From Hyperoodon ampullatus (lineage: Eukaryota > Chordata > Mammalia > Artiodactyla > Ziphiidae), in the NCBI GenBank assembly GCA_949752795.1, contig OX457071.1:30736800-30800799 (forward strand): a DNA stretch of 64,000 bases. The letters are read 5' to 3'. The position numbers and the translations under genes were made by a program. Positions 47,756 through 60,572 of the stretch are shown in pieces (the stretch's first letter is position 1; each line of letters opens with the position of its first letter). The notes below the pieces were generated by a model that saw nothing but the letters and a program-made list of their open reading frames with translations, searched no databases and had not been told where the DNA came from.

Positions 47756-48310
47756 AAACAACCAGATAGTAGCTAATAAATCAGTGGTAGAGATGAATTG
47801 GAAACATTTGAAAAGGTACTCAGCTGTATTTAAAAGAGAGCAAGAAAAGAGGGAAAATGAACAAAGAACAGATAGGAGAAATAGAAAACAAATAGCAAGG
47901 TAGTGCATTTAAACACAACACCTTGATTATTGTGTGAAATGCAAATGGTTTAAGCACTTCATCTAAAAGACAGATTGTCAGATTGGAAATAAAAGTAAGA
48001 CCCAACTACATGCTATCTACAGGAAACTCCCTTTAAAGATACAGATAGGTTAAAAGTAAAAAGAATCAAGAGTCGTCAAAATTATGAAACAGAAAATGGA
48101 ATGGTGGTTGTTAGGTGTTGGGTGGAGGTGGACATGGGGAGTAGTTTGATGAGGAGAGAGTTTCCGTTTTGTGAGATGAAAAAACTGTAGAGCTCTGTTA
48201 CAACAACAGTGTGAATGCAGTTGACACTACTGAACTGCACAGATAAAAATGGTTAAGAGGGTAAATTTTATAGTATGTATTCATTACCACAATGAAAAAT
48301 AAAAAAAAAA
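46370..48310 (+). mobile_element. HAL1-like or internally deleted old L1, sense
   Basis: A 5'/ORF1-type region (46370-47400, 'aaatcaaattgctgaaaacag' and 'ttaacagcagccaggggagaag') is followed by the ORF2 start region. Landmarks there are 'aaacaaatagcaaggtag', 'gaaatgcaaatggtttaagc' and 'gacccaactacatgctatcta' up to about 48060. It then jumps straight to an L1 3' terminus ('tggaatggtggttgttaggtg', 'actgaactgcacagataaaaatgg'). Almost all of ORF2 is missing, which is the architecture of HAL1 'half-L1' elements, or of an L1 with a large internal deletion. No intact frame remains. Confidence 0.65.
47718..47753. repeat. (AC)n microsatellite
   Basis: About 18 uninterrupted AC units inside the HAL1-like element. 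Overlapping ORFs with His-Thr or Val-Cys runs are artefacts. Confidence 0.95.
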
Positions 48311-48654
48311 CATTTAAAACCCCAGGTAGCTGATATTTACAATTGTCCAAGAGACAGTTTAGTATGGATTACTAAACTGAATGGCTGAAGGAGAACTTCA
48401 GCAGAAATTGCTTCAGGTAGTTCAAATGGGAAGTGACGTTTTAAAAAATCTGTTTGTTATAGCAGCAACTATGTGTGAGTAAATGGCCCTAGTTTTACTT
48501 AAAACGGCCACTTCTTAAATGAATGTTGGCTTTGACAACACTCTTCTTCTGACTCTGGAGGAAGAAGTTTTATATGAAAAGTGAGGTTACAGTTGAGGAA
48601 CCAGGCAGGGGTTATGAGTGCCAAGCCTCTGAGCAGCTGAACATTTAAGTATAG

Positions 48655-48790
48655 CTTGTATTCAGCCCTCCGTATCTGGCGTTCCTCCATATCTGTGTTC
48701 CACATCCGCAGATTCAAGCAAGGTGGATCATGTAGTATTTACTGTTGAAAACAGTTGACGCGGAAGAGGACTCATGTTGTTCCAGAGTCA
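48655..48790. mobile_element. Tigger-like DNA transposon terminal fragment
   Basis: 'ttcagccctccgtatctggcg', then 'ttccacatccgcagattcaag', closely resembles the terminal sequence of TcMar-Tigger-type relics ('cagccctccgtatc' motif). No transposase is visible. Confidence 0.5.
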
Positions 48791-48799
48791 GCTGTGTCT

Positions 48800-51085
48800 G
48801 TGTTTAGTCATCCCAGTCCTGTTGATTGCGGGTCCTGTCGATCATCCAGATCAGAAACATAATTCTTACATCTGGTAACATTTTTATCATTGAAAAATTC
48901 AAATATATAAAAAACCCATCAAGAAGAAAATAAAAGGCATGATCACACTACCTTGAAATAAAAGCTGTTAATAGTTTAGAATTTTTTCTTCCAGGAAATT
49001 AATAATTCTGTGATAGACATTCTTTTAAACAAACAAAAAATAAAAGGATAGGAAAAGATGTATCATGTATACACCAAATAATTACAAAAAAACAAAACTG
49101 CAGTGCCTGTATTATTATTAAAGAAAATAGACTTAGGGACAAGGGGAACCAGAGATAAAACATCTCATAAGATAAGAGAGTCAATTCATTAAGAGGACAT
49201 AACAGTCCAAGTTGCTTTTTTACCTTAGTAAACCCTTGAGTCAATATAATATTATCCCTATTAGTCATTAAAATTGCAGAGATAATTGTATGTCCAAGGT
49301 CACATCACCAGTAAGTAACAGGCATGTAACTGGAGTTCATGTATTCTGAATCAGAATCTTTTCATATTGCAAGCTGTCCTTGACAGTATTAAACTAGTCA
49401 TCACATTGGAAATGATCTGATTTCAAATAATTTCCACTACAATATTAATGTTTAAGAAAAATTTTAGATCTTATGAAAAGTTTTAATTCAGTACTCCAAT
49501 AAATGCAGATTTACCAACAGAGGTTCAATGCCCAGTGCACACAGTAGCATGAAATAAATATGAACTCTTGGAATCTCTCTTTTACCTTAATTACATAGGA
49601 TTAAAAAATATTTTACTACTTAGTATATGTTTGTTTTAATATAAAATAATGGTTTCAAAAGTTTAATAGTAAGTAAAAATGTGCAAAAATACTCCCTGCT
49701 CATCACATTGGCAAAATTTTATTTCACTGTGTGTCTATCAATTTTAGAAATCAACAAATTGAGCAGAGCTGACAGCACATATTAGATGCACCTTCTAGAA
49801 AACTCTCTCTGTCATAGTATTTTGAGAACCCAGAATTTCATAAATATATAACATCAGAATGTCAACAGTTGTTTTTTTTTTCATTGCTTTACAAATTATG
49901 TCAGAGTCATCACTGAGGAATATATATACTTTGCTACCAAGGCACATTCGACCTGGTGATAATTTTGATCAATTTAACGTCTTGCTGAATGGTCGTGTCT
50001 GTGGCCTGTGGAAAAATGAATTTGTCTCTAATCTGCTGGTCAGTCCTTTTTCTTCACTTAAGGGCATATTGTCAGAAGATTTTCTTAATGAAGAGATATG
50101 TACTTCTCGTCAGTCATAAATGAGCTGTGAAGTTCAGATGACTCATAGTCCCCATGACCAATTCTATTTCCAATTTTAATTTCACTGTTATGCTCTTGTC
50201 ATAACTAATTATATCTTTTTCAATAACGCCATGCAGATAATGATTGAGATTATTTAGTCTTAAAGCCTATATCTGCTAAACAAGACAATCTTATTGTTCT
50301 TTACAATTAAGATAAAGAATGTACTGTTCTTAGGTTTGTTTTTTAAAGACCTCAGTTATATACTTTTTTTACCTTCAGATTGAAAGAAATTAATACAACT
50401 GTGGGTTTAAAATCTGCAACCTCCCTTGGCTAAGTCAGTTATAACAAGGTAGTAGAGTAAGTCTCTTGGGTCACTTCAAGTGATAAATTTCATATAAAGA
50501 TGAGTATTCAAACCATTTACAAATGAATCATCAATATATTACTCTATTTACTGAAAAAAATAAAGAGGAAAAGTGTTTGAGGTGAAGTATTTTCTATGAA
50601 CAGTGCAGTGGCTACTGGCACCTTTTAGGGACCTGACAGTCTGGACATTATTTTCCCACCCATACGTATGACCTTCTCAGGTATAAGATCATATATTTTT
50701 TTCCCCAAGTGAATATTGTACTTACTAAAAATTTATATATCTTGCTGAAAATTTCTTCAGTCTTTACCATCAACTATTTTGCAAAGGAATGTGATTTTCA
50801 TACCCATCATCATTATTGATATGGTAAATAAATACCAATGATATGACAAAACCCTTAATGTCTATTGTTTTATCAAGTCATAAAATAGATGTAGAGACAG
50901 TTATCTCTCCATTCACCTTGCATGACTGTATACCCTCGATTTGCTTTCATCTCCCTCCCACCAAATTTTATTTGCTACAGTGACTTCTGATTTCCACATT
51001 GACATTCCATAAATATGTAAAAGTGGAGATTTTGCCTTTGTCCTCTTTGGATTATTGTTCTTGGGGTATATTCACATTTCTGTGC
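48800..51085. other. Intronic sequence; one weak MIR fragment
   Basis: About 2.3 kb without a recognised gene. A fragment at about 49270-49390 ('gtccaaggtcacatcaccag') looks like MIR core. The + ORF at 49859-50119 has no family resemblance I can name. Confidence 0.45.
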
Positions 51086-51090
51086 AGTGT

Positions 51091-51291
51091 TTTTTTGTTG
51101 TTGTTGTTTGTTTTTTTGTGGTACGCGGGCCTCTCACTGTTGTGGCCTCTCCCGTTGCGGAGCACAGGTTCCGGATACGCAGGCTCAGCGGCCATGGCTC
51201 ACAGGCCCAGCTGCTCCGCGGCATGTGGGATCTTCCTGGACCGGGGCACGAACCCGTGTCCCCTGCATCAGCAGGCGGACTCTCAACCACT
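51091..51291 (-). repeat. CHR-type SINE, antisense, 5'-truncated with target duplication
   Basis: The tail is at left (TTG-rich). The body is intact, but the SINE head is missing: the sequence stops at 'gactctcaaccac' and lacks the last ~20 bases (gcgccaccagggaagccc equivalent). A 14-bp duplication tgtgcagtgttttt (51081-51094 and 51292-51305) flanks it, so it was truncated at insertion. Confidence 0.93.
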
Positions 51292-51305
51292 TGTGCAGTG
51301 TTTTT

Positions 51306-52930
51306 GAATGACTGAAATGTTTCTGAGAAGGATGTGAAACATTTTCCTATATTTAAATTCAGGTGTAACAAAGGGTATAGAGTTCAGCTAGGTTAATGAA
51401 ATTATATACATAATGCTTAGCATAGTACACTATGTATTAAGTAATCAATAAAAAGCAACTGCTCTTGGAATTGTTATAGTTAAGTCTGAATTTCTCCTTA
51501 ATTTCATTATGTAAAGTACGTTGCATGTGTAAATTAAAATATGTGCTCATTTATTCACATGGATTTTGGTGATGCTCCAGAGTCACACTGTTTCATATGA
51601 CACCATTATCAATTAAAAAATGGCACTGTCAATTTATGTTTACACAATAGAAATAATATATATTGTGTTATTAATCCTGCCTTTATGCATAATTCACATT
51701 TAAAAATAAATCTTTAGTTCTGTATTCTTGAATTTTACTCTGAAATACTATATCTTATTGTATGCAGCTAACTTTCCTTAAGCATAAAGAACAAGAAACA
51801 ATTGTTACTGTAGAAAGCACTTGAAATTTTATTCAGAAACATATGTGGCCATGATAGTTAAAGGAGTAGTGGTTTAAAAATAACTTTCTATTTTGTAAAA
51901 CAAAACTAACTCTTTTCTAGTGAATATTTATAAAGTATTTTATTTCAAACTCCTATTTCCACAAAGACAAAGTTATATTGCCACCATTCAAAATCTCCAT
52001 TGTCTTGGAAAATGTTTCTTCTACAGAAGTATAGGAGAACTATAAGAGGCAAAAATAGTACATGCTATGTAATGTGACCAGTTTCCTAAATTAGTATCTT
52101 TTGCTTTTTCTTATAGGAAAAACGATACATATTGTTATGCTATAACATTCTGAAATCACTGGGGAAAAAAGTCACCAAGTAGTTGACATTATTAGTTTTT
52201 TAATTACATGAGTTATTGTCTTTATGCCTTGTGAAATGTCTTGCTATTATAAGAGACCTGTGGCCTTTGTTAGAAAATAGTAAATTGTTCCCAAATGAAA
52301 TGAAGTTATACCTACATGATCTGACTCTCCTTTATGTAGCTGACATTATTCACAAAAACTTCTCAGCCTGCCCATTATCAGAATGTGTAGTGGCCCTTTG
52401 TGATTGCCTGACATCTTTTGTTTATCATCTTGACTTCCTGTTAGCTTCCCATATTGTGATTCCAGTTCCCCTGATAGAATCTTTAAAAATAGCAAAAACA
52501 CAACCAAAACACCCTGCAGTTCCTAGACTCTCTTGCAGCTAGGACTTGCTGCCAGTGAGTTGCACCACCCACTAGAGGGACACAAGAAGGAGGCAGTGCA
52601 AGGCTGCTGCTCTTTGGGAGAGTGCAGTGGCAAGAACTTCTGGCTTTTGGGGGAGGTTGTAACAGACTTTTTGGCATCAGATGCTGGAGGACAGTCGTGG
52701 AATTTTCACTGGAGGAGACCTGAGGTGTGGTTGGGCTTTCTTCCACCCACATTGTTCCTGGCTATGTAGTATTTAAGCCTGGTTCTCTGACGTACCAAGA
52801 GCTTTTCTGAACTGATATTTTAAAAAATATATTTCTCTCCGCTGAAACTACTCCAAGTGGGTTCTGTTTACAGCTGATACAATGAAGTCTACTCACTTTC
52901 CTGCTTAAATATTTTGGGACTTACCTCAGT
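51306..52930. other. Intronic sequence, no recognised element
   Basis: No young repeat. A stretch at 52500-52780 has a mixed GC-richer composition that may be an old LTR or LINE relic. The 108-aa + ORF at 52216-52542 has no identifiable domain. Confidence 0.45.
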
Positions 52931-52939
52931 GACTCTCCA

Positions 52940-53130
52940 TGGTTAAGTGTGTGGGCTCTAGAGCGAGACTGGCTGTACTTATGTCCTGTCTCTAACATTT
53001 TTTCTGTGACCTGAGCAAGCTACTTAATCTCTGTCTTATTTTCTTCATATGTAAAATGGGGATTATAAGAGTACCTACCTACTGGAGTTTGGGGGAAGAT
53101 AAAGGACTTAATGTATATTATATCCATTTG
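52940..53130 (+). repeat. MIR SINE, sense
   Basis: 'gtgtgggctctagagcgagac', 'ctgtgacctgagcaagctac' and 'atgtaaaatggggattataag' are unmistakable MIR landmarks. Confidence 0.87.
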
Positions 53131-53139
53131 CTGCCAGCT

Positions 53140-53410
53140 GTTGCTTCAACCTAATACCCTCTCTGTTCCTGTAGTTTGTTTAGGTCATGGTTATCCTCCA
53201 AGTCCCAGGACAAAAATCTCTCTTCCATAAAGCATTCCCATTGATCTCTCTCTTCTCTGCACTTTTATTGAATCTATCTGTAGTCACTACCCACCCAATT
53301 TAGCACTTAATTGAGCTCAAATTGCATGATGCATATTATGCATCAGCTTGATTTCAAGCACATTTATTTGTTAATTCAGTCTCAGAACAATCATTTCTGG
53401 GGCTGGTTGT
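53140..53410 (+). repeat. L2 LINE 3' fragment, sense
   Basis: 'tccaagtcccaggacaaaaat', 'ctcttccataaagcattccc' and 'tttagcacttaattgagctc' match the L2 3' region in order. Confidence 0.6.
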
Positions 53411-54540
53411 TAGGGATCAAGGTATATAGCCTGACTTGAAAGAGCCCCATGGTTTATTAGGAAGATGATCCTAGTATTAAATTTCCCCAAAAGTCTAGTT
53501 GTGGAGGGTGCCATTTACAGGTACTTCTGAGGACCTGGGTCCTTTATATCATCTCGTCTCACATTCCTGGTTGTCCACAGTGATCATCTCCACTTCACCA
53601 GCGAGAGCAGAGTAAGAGGTATAATTCATCCCTTTGTTTGGACCACAGAACTTTGTTACTTGTACTATGAAGGAAGGATGCTGGTGTAGTACTGATTTTG
53701 GGGGTGATCCATGCTCTTTGGGACTCTCTCACTCTTAGCTGACCTACTGGCTTCTCCCCTTCTCTTCCCCACCTTCTCATTTATGTTACTCCCCACTTTT
53801 GCTGTGGTACTGAATTTTCAAGCCTGTTTGGCTGTGCCAGAATTCATTGAGATACATTTGGAATTATCGATACTCGTTCACATAAAAGCTGTGTTATAGT
53901 TAAGTGGCTAGACGTTTGAGTTTCATGCTTCGCACCCTTTCAAATTCTTTATGCCATTTCATTTATCCAGTATGATTTCATTATAATTCTGTGTAACACT
54001 TTGGGAATCATCTATGGGATTGCCTTGTGTCCATTATATTTATGGACCCAGAGTGCTGCTCTGTCATGTTCTCACTTGGAGTCTTAAAATGGTGTGAGTG
54101 TGATTCTGGAGATGCTCCTTTTGACTGAAATCATACAGTACTGTAGATGTGCAGTGAATTTAGCCTGATTCTGCATAGCTACAATTACTTGGGTAATTCA
54201 AGCAGAGAAACCACATGCGCTTGAAACCGAACCATTTGTTGTGTCTTTCACGAGTTAGAGTGACTTAGTCTGATTAGTTTTGCAAAAGAAGTTACCCGTC
54301 TGCAACACCTTTGGTTCTGTTATTTATTTATTCATTCATTAAAAAAAATACTGGGGGGAGGGCACTGAGTAGATATACCTGGGAGAAGCCTGAAAATATG
54401 AAGTTAATGTGTATATATCAAGTTTTAGGAGATTACACTTTGTTATGTACTGATGTACTTTGCTGGTTTAACGAGCTGGTCATGCTGTCCCTGAGTACCA
54501 CTTCACATCTGTGAATGTCCTTTTCATGCTTCAGAGCAGC
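53411..54540. other. Intronic sequence, no recognised element
   Basis: Ordinary intron. ORFs on either strand (for example 53711-53899 and 54311-54514) show no domain. Confidence 0.45.
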
Positions 54541-54799
54541 TTCCTATGCATTATACCTTGATGTCTATATCAATTCAGTGAGGAGGTCAAATAGGAAGAG
54601 CTTTGCAATCACCATTTTCCACAATGGAAAACTGAGAAACTAAGTTGGTACACTCAGGAGCAGTGTGGTTTGAAAATCCCAAGGGACGGCCAGAGATTGC
54701 AGGGTTCTTGTATGACACTGATGGTGAGATTGTGAGCCGTGTTGAATTGGTGGGAGGTTACGCCCATCTCTGGATTCAGAAAGCTAGGGCATGGAAAGC

Positions 54800-54975
54800 A
54801 GCATTTTTCAAAGTCTGGTCTGCTGCCCATGGCTTCAAAGCCTCCTGCGTTCCTACCCCAGACATACCAAATCAGAATCTCTGGAAATAGGAAAAAACCA
54901 ACCTGGGTGTTCAGCCGATTCCCCAGGTGATTGTTATGCTTTTTTTATAGCCTTTAGAGAACCGCTGATAGAGAG
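54800..54975 (-). mobile_element. MER5-like hAT-Charlie fragment
   Basis: 'caaagtctggtctgctgccc', 'accaaatcagaatctctgg', 'ccccaggtgattgttatgc' and 'gagaaccgctgatagag' are the landmarks of the palindromic MER5 family. The short + ORFs over it are not genes. Confidence 0.65.
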
Positions 54976-56410
54976 TGAGGTAATAGGGTCTCTGGTTCAT
55001 TAGACTACTTGTGACTATGACTTCTGAGGTGCTATCATCTAAATCACAGAACCACCCTTTGTCTTGGAGCAAAGGAAGGCCTCAGATGGCTGCTGTGACC
55101 CTCTGGGAAAGTCTGCCTGGCTGACGCACTGGGTTTGTTAGAGAAGCCAGTGGGTGTTGCAGTCTGGAGGCAGCTTAGGAATTTTTAATACCTGAAATTG
55201 AGTAGTGGATGCATGTAAACTCTGAATGGCACAAATGATTCCTTTAAAACTCAATGAGGGTTGTGAAGACGTTGCATGAGAAGTATAGTGAGCAGGATAC
55301 GGATAGTTCTAGGCCCACTTTCTCCAGCAGCCTTTGAGTTCCTGTGGAGCCCAGTGAATTCCCATTGTCAGTTTCCAGCACTGTATTTTCAAGTTCTAAG
55401 CCAATTACCATTGAATTGTGAGAAATGTATTTAACTCTGTCTTTGAAGAAGTGGTTCACATTTCAGGCATTGACATTTTATTTTACATCTTCTCTACTAA
55501 GAGAGGGAATGACTCATTTGGAAGTTAAAAAATATTTGAACTTTTTAAAATATTGATTTTATAGTTGCCATAACTTAGAAGAGGAGGCATGAACATTGCC
55601 ATTTAAATGACGTCTCCAAAGATTCCACCTCTTTTGTACAGAATGAGACTCGCTATTGGAGTGAAGCGGCGGTGTCAGATTCTGAATTCACCCCTGAGAG
55701 CCTGGTGGTGGGGGCTGCAGAGGCTGAGGGGCTTCACATAAAGCCACCCTGCAGAGGGGCCATGGGTGAATATTCACTCTGTGCTCTCCGGGCCAGTCAG
55801 GAGCCCCAGCACATGATTTTTCTAGGGTAAATTTTTCTAGTTACTCATCTGAATAGGTGTCTTTTTCTGATTTTTTTTTTTTCAAACAACAAAGGGCTTT
55901 GGAGTTGGCCGAAGTCTTGCACAATACTTATGATAATGCATGAAATAGGTTCTTGACAAATGTTTATTTCGTTTTATTTTATTGAGCCTGACTAGAAGTC
56001 TGAGATTCTGTGTTTATGTTCCTGTGACACGGTTTTCGAGGTTTTGCTGTGTAGAATCCTGTTTCTGTCACCTCTGACATGGATGGTCCAAGAGTCCGTC
56101 TTTCTCTTGGCTGTAAGAAGAGATGGATCACATGCCCCTGACCTGAACAAATAAATGAACAAATTTTATCAAGTCTTAAAAGACCCATGTCACACTATTC
56201 CCCTTTCTCCCTTTCCCTCTCATTTTCTAAAATCCAGTTTCTGATGTCCCTTTGGCAGTGCAGTTTATCTGCCTTTGTCACTCCTTAGGAATCAGAGATG
56301 AGTGTAGGTGACAGTTGAATGTTAGCATGAGAATCAACACAAGTATCCCAGTGTCTGTTTTTTTAAGCTGACGTTTTATTTTTTTAAGATGGAAAATAAT
56401 TGTCTCATAA
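54976..56410. other. Intronic sequence, no recognised element
   Basis: No gene or repeat landmark, apart from a T12-like run near 55871-55882. Confidence 0.45.
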
Positions 56411-56414
56411 ATAC

Positions 56415-56446
56415 TGTGTGTGTATGTGTGTGTGTGTGAGAGAGAA

Positions 56447-56477
<31 letters not shown>

Positions 56478-56487
56478 AAGAGAGGGA
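56415..56487. repeat. (GT)n-(GA)n compound microsatellite
   Basis: A short GT/AT run passes directly into about 50 bases of GA with AAAG interruptions, a pure purine block. The minus-strand ORF of Ser-Leu repeats is an artefact. Confidence 0.93.
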
Positions 56488-58485
56488 GCGCAAGCAAGAA
56501 GAGACGGAGAAGTCTAGGACACCTTAGCTGAAGGAAAGGAGAATAATGACATTTATTTAAATAATCATGGTTTCAGAAAAATCTGCCAGAACTACTGAGA
56601 ACATGGTTGTTTTAACTTTTCTGAATAATAGAAATAATATTGATAGTAATAGCTTAATTCTCTATTTTCCTTTTTCTTTTAATACCTGGCAGGTGACTTT
56701 TTGTTTAGCCGCAGTAGAACAACCCTGACTTGTGAACACTCTTTGGAGACGTGTGATAACTGGTGAACTATTTCTCTTGTTGGCAAAACAGCAGCAGTCA
56801 CTTATAATTTCTATCACTGGTATTAAGTCTGGCTGAAATAATCTTGAGGTGAGAACAGTACTGCTGTTGTCTGGAGTTTTTAGGAAAATTAGAATCATTG
56901 AAGAAAAAACTGGCAAAGCCTTTGTTAATCAAATGTCTCAAAACTTTTTACACAATAGGCTACCTTCGTGATTTTTCTGGGTCTTTTCCATGGATACAGA
57001 GATGTTAAGCTCATCTTCAGACCTGTAGTGAACTTGAAATACACAAATGATCTATTTATGACACCAGGAGAGTATCTGTAGGGTTTCCAGCATAGCCCAT
57101 TGAAGAGGGAGGAAAGAAAAAGGCAAACACAGCTTTGACCCTCAATTCATATGTACAATCTTTAAGGCAAAGACAAGAATCAAGTAATTTTCAGTATATA
57201 TAAAATATGAAGACTTTACTCCTTGGAGGTAATGTTGATATAAATGGAAAACAATTCAGTTGAAACTAGACAATAAATTCATTCAGTTAAATGGAAAGTA
57301 GGTGCTAAAAACCATCATCCAATAGTAGAAATTAGATTATTTGTACTGCTCGAAGCATAGGACTTCCCTATGAAAAAAAAGAGATTTTGTGCAGTGTTAT
57401 TTATTGGTCCTGCAAGCGCACAGTAGCACGTCCACAGTTTCCGAAGCTCCTGTTTTCTTTATAACTTTTGGGTGTGATAATAGAGTTTTAATACTTCTTT
57501 TGATCCATATCAGATGAAGAGGATTCTTCCTTTTACCTGAAAGTAGGGTACGGAAGATAACTGAAATAATTTCAAAAGACGTGGTATCCAGAAAGCTTAC
57601 CACATGGCTTTTCAATATGTGTGCTATTTATTTACTCCATAAGGGAAGTACTTTTTAAATACTTGAGTTACTCTAACACTAATCAAGCTAAAAAAAATTG
57701 AGTTTATCTTAGGAGATATTATTGAATTAACAGGGCAGGTGAGACCAGTGTTTATTAAGATATTTGTTTTAGTCTTTTAACGTGTATGATTACATTTGAT
57801 TCTTCCAGTGACATCTTCAGTTGAGGAAATCAAGTCTCCGAATGTATAAGTGTCCCATCTAGCATCAAATCTTAGGAGTGTTCTTTCAACTATACACAGA
57901 AAATGAAAAAATGCTATCTTAAGTGTGTTCTCTGATAGACATGTAAGGTAGAGAAACATAATGTGTAAGTATTCATTGCCTCCCCTTTTTGCCAGCTTCT
58001 TTTTTGTTGTGGGCCTTTGTTATACAAAATCTGGATAAGCAGAGAAAGAGGACTTTTGGGGGTGTGGGTAGAAGAGATAGAACAGGGAAACCGGCATGCT
58101 TTCATTTATTCTGGAAAGGTCAGAGCATTGTTGCTGAGGGAGAGAATAATTGATTTTGAAGGCGTGTGCAGAGATCAGGGTAGGGAGGTGGGGCATGAGA
58201 GCCAAGAAGAAAGCTTTGGTGAGTTTGGATAGAGAGTTAAAAAGTAGTGGGCAGGGAGGGATAGATCTGCCAAGTGTTTCATTTTTTGAAAATGGAGGAA
58301 AGGGCATTTTGCTAGTTTGTGTATTATGATCACATTTTAACTTTTAATTTTTTTTCCAGAGACTTGACTACGCATCTAAATTGTTTATTGAATATCGGAT
58401 TGGAATTTCCTTAAAGAGCAGATGGCCATCCCTGGCCCATGCAGTAGCTCACCTCCACATGGGTTACAATGTATATTTAAAAGTA
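56488..58485. other. Intronic sequence, no recognised element
   Basis: No gene. A possible diverged MIR lies at about 57770-57860 ('cagttgaggaaatcaagtctc'). G-rich DNA at 58060-58290 may be an old L2-type relic. Confidence 0.4.
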
Positions 58486-58640
58486 AACACACACATGTCT
58501 ACACACACACTCATACACACTACATATATACATGTATGTGTATAGTTATACATATGTAAATATATGTTATATATTTATGCATACACACAGAAAATACAAA
58601 TATATATGTGCACATATTTGTATATGTATTGATTTATTGA
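58486..58640. repeat. CA/TA-rich low-complexity block
   Basis: Alternating CA, TA and TG dinucleotides with interruptions. Confidence 0.8.
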
Positions 58641-58649
58641 ATATTTATA

Positions 58650-60350
58650 TAACTTTAGTTATTTTACACATCACATAAATAAATTCGTATGCACAAACAC
58701 CAAATTCTTCTCACAGTATTGGCAGTGTTGTATTGTTTAGAACAGGCTTTTCAACCTACTTTACATTTTTCCAAATTTGAAGGGGAAAAGGTGCCAACAT
58801 TGGAGCCCCTGATAGGAGATGGAGAAGATGCTGACAGTGAAAACCCTCAGTGGAATCTGGGGTAACTGCTGCTGCTGGCTGGACTTCCTTTCTTGCCATA
58901 TAGTGAGAAAATTTAGGGGAGAAAGATTTGTAGGAGATAAAGCATTGAGAGTAGCAATCAGCTTGGATGTCTCTCAGATGAAGTTTGAGAATCTAAGGAT
59001 ACAGCAAAGTCAGTTGGAGAGCAACCCTGATGTACTAGAATACACCTCGTATGAGGAATGAAAACATTTGCTTTTCAACACTGCAAATCCTTGGGGAGTT
59101 ATTTTTGCTTTTCATGGTGTATTGATTCTAATACCCAGAATTCTGGATGCATTCAAATGGGATGCTAAGGATTAATTCATGACAGCATGGTGTATTATGT
59201 TAATATCGATAATGTAGTTAGAAATTGAAGATTAGTAAAATGCAACAATAAAATAAGCAGGATCATTTGACCCATTAGGACAAACTGCAGAGTAATGTAG
59301 CCAGTTTTTTTTTTGTTGAGGGAATTTTAAATGTTTATGCAATGTAGGCAAAAAAAAAAAAGTTTCATTTAGTTTTCTATCTACGCTGTTCTATTGATGG
59401 ATTTAGGATTTAGAGAAAGACAGCTTTCTTCCATATGTCAAGATAAGCAAAGTCAACAGAGAAAATCCATGTTGCCTCTGTGCAGTCTAGAGAGATCATA
59501 CCCTTGAGTCGTCATGGTAGAGTCAGTGCTAGGTCTTGCTGTCGCAGTCAAAATTCTATCATGGGGGTCAGCAACTTTTCTGGGGTATTGATCCCATTTG
59601 TGGATAACCATTCTAGAAATGTTCATGACAATTCTTGAGTGGCTCAAATTTTAATTAGGAGCTCCCCGCATTAGAATTCTTGAAGAAGCACCAGGACTTG
59701 TTCTTTGAGTTCTGTATCAATTTTGAGGGTTTTTAAAGCAACTGTTTGGCATCTGGGGGCCTCCTTCAGCCTGGGCTGCACTCCTGGGGTAGTAAACAAG
59801 GACTTCCGTTGGCTCTCGAAGCCCAGGGTAAGACCTGCTCTATGAGTTACGACCCACAGTTTGATCGCAGGGCACCCATTTTGCTTGTGGCATTTGGCGG
59901 GTGTTCTCCAGAATCTGACTGGTTTTCAGAAGAGTCAAGTCGACCATCCATTCAGAGGTAATGCCGTGTTTCAGACCTTCAGGACTTTGGCAGCACAACT
60001 CAAAACAGAGGAATTAGGAGTAAATTAGGCAACGTTGAAGAGTCTAATAGGAGTAGGGTTTAGAGCACATCAGTGGAAAAGCTCATAGCAAATAGGGTTC
60101 CCTTAACAATTCTGAGGTTCTGGCAGGAGTAATCCAGTGTCTAGCCAAACTCAGCATCAGGTGGTAGGAAACAAGTCCTTGATGAATAATTCTTTTACTG
60201 GCAGTCTTTCTTTTTTTCTGCTTTTGATTGTTAAGTAGCTCTCTAAAGGTTCTCTTTGCATTGGGTAAAGGGCTTAAATCTGAACATGCTTGGATTCTAT
60301 GTAGTTCATATCACAGGGTCTGTGTTTGTTTCTTTTGTTATCAAGTATTA
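58650..60350. other. Intronic sequence, no recognised element
   Basis: Includes the 80-aa + ORF at 58819-59061 and the 71-aa + ORF at 59746-59961. Neither shows a known domain or splice context that I trust. Confidence 0.4.
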
Positions 60351-60366
60351 AAATGTGTCAAGTATT

Positions 60367-60557
60367 GGGACTTCCCTGGCGGTCCAGTGGTTAAGATTTC
60401 GCTTTCCAGTGTAGAGGGTACGGGTTTGATTTACTGGTGGAAGAGCTCAGATCCCAAGTGGCCAAAAAACCGAAACATAAAAAGAAAACAGAAGCAATAT
60501 TTCAACAAATTCAATAAAGACTTTAAAAATGGTCCGCGTCAAAAAAATCTTTTTAAA
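60367..60557 (+). repeat. Older CHR-2/Bov-tA-like SINE, sense, with target duplication
   Basis: Starts gggacttccctggcggtcca, with a tRNA-like body and tail 'caataaagactttaaaaatgg'. A duplication of 15 bp with one mismatch (aatgtgtcaagtatt / aatgtatcaagtatt) flanks it at 60352-60366 and 60558-60572. It is a different, older subtype than the 200-bp CHR copies. Confidence 0.88.
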
Positions 60558-60572
60558 AATGTATCAAGTATT

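Noticed and set aside
47387..47908. 173-aa minus-strand ORF with a Cys-Val run
   Set aside because: Antisense of a HAL1-like element crossing an AC microsatellite. The repetitive run and repeat origin explain it.
52216..52542. 108-aa plus-strand ORF rich in Leu and Cys
   Set aside because: No recognisable family or splice context; the ORF runs into sequence that looks like an old repeat.
58819..59061. 80-aa plus-strand ORF with hydrophobic start
   Set aside because: No known domain and no upstream promoter or splice context visible. Left as unsupported.
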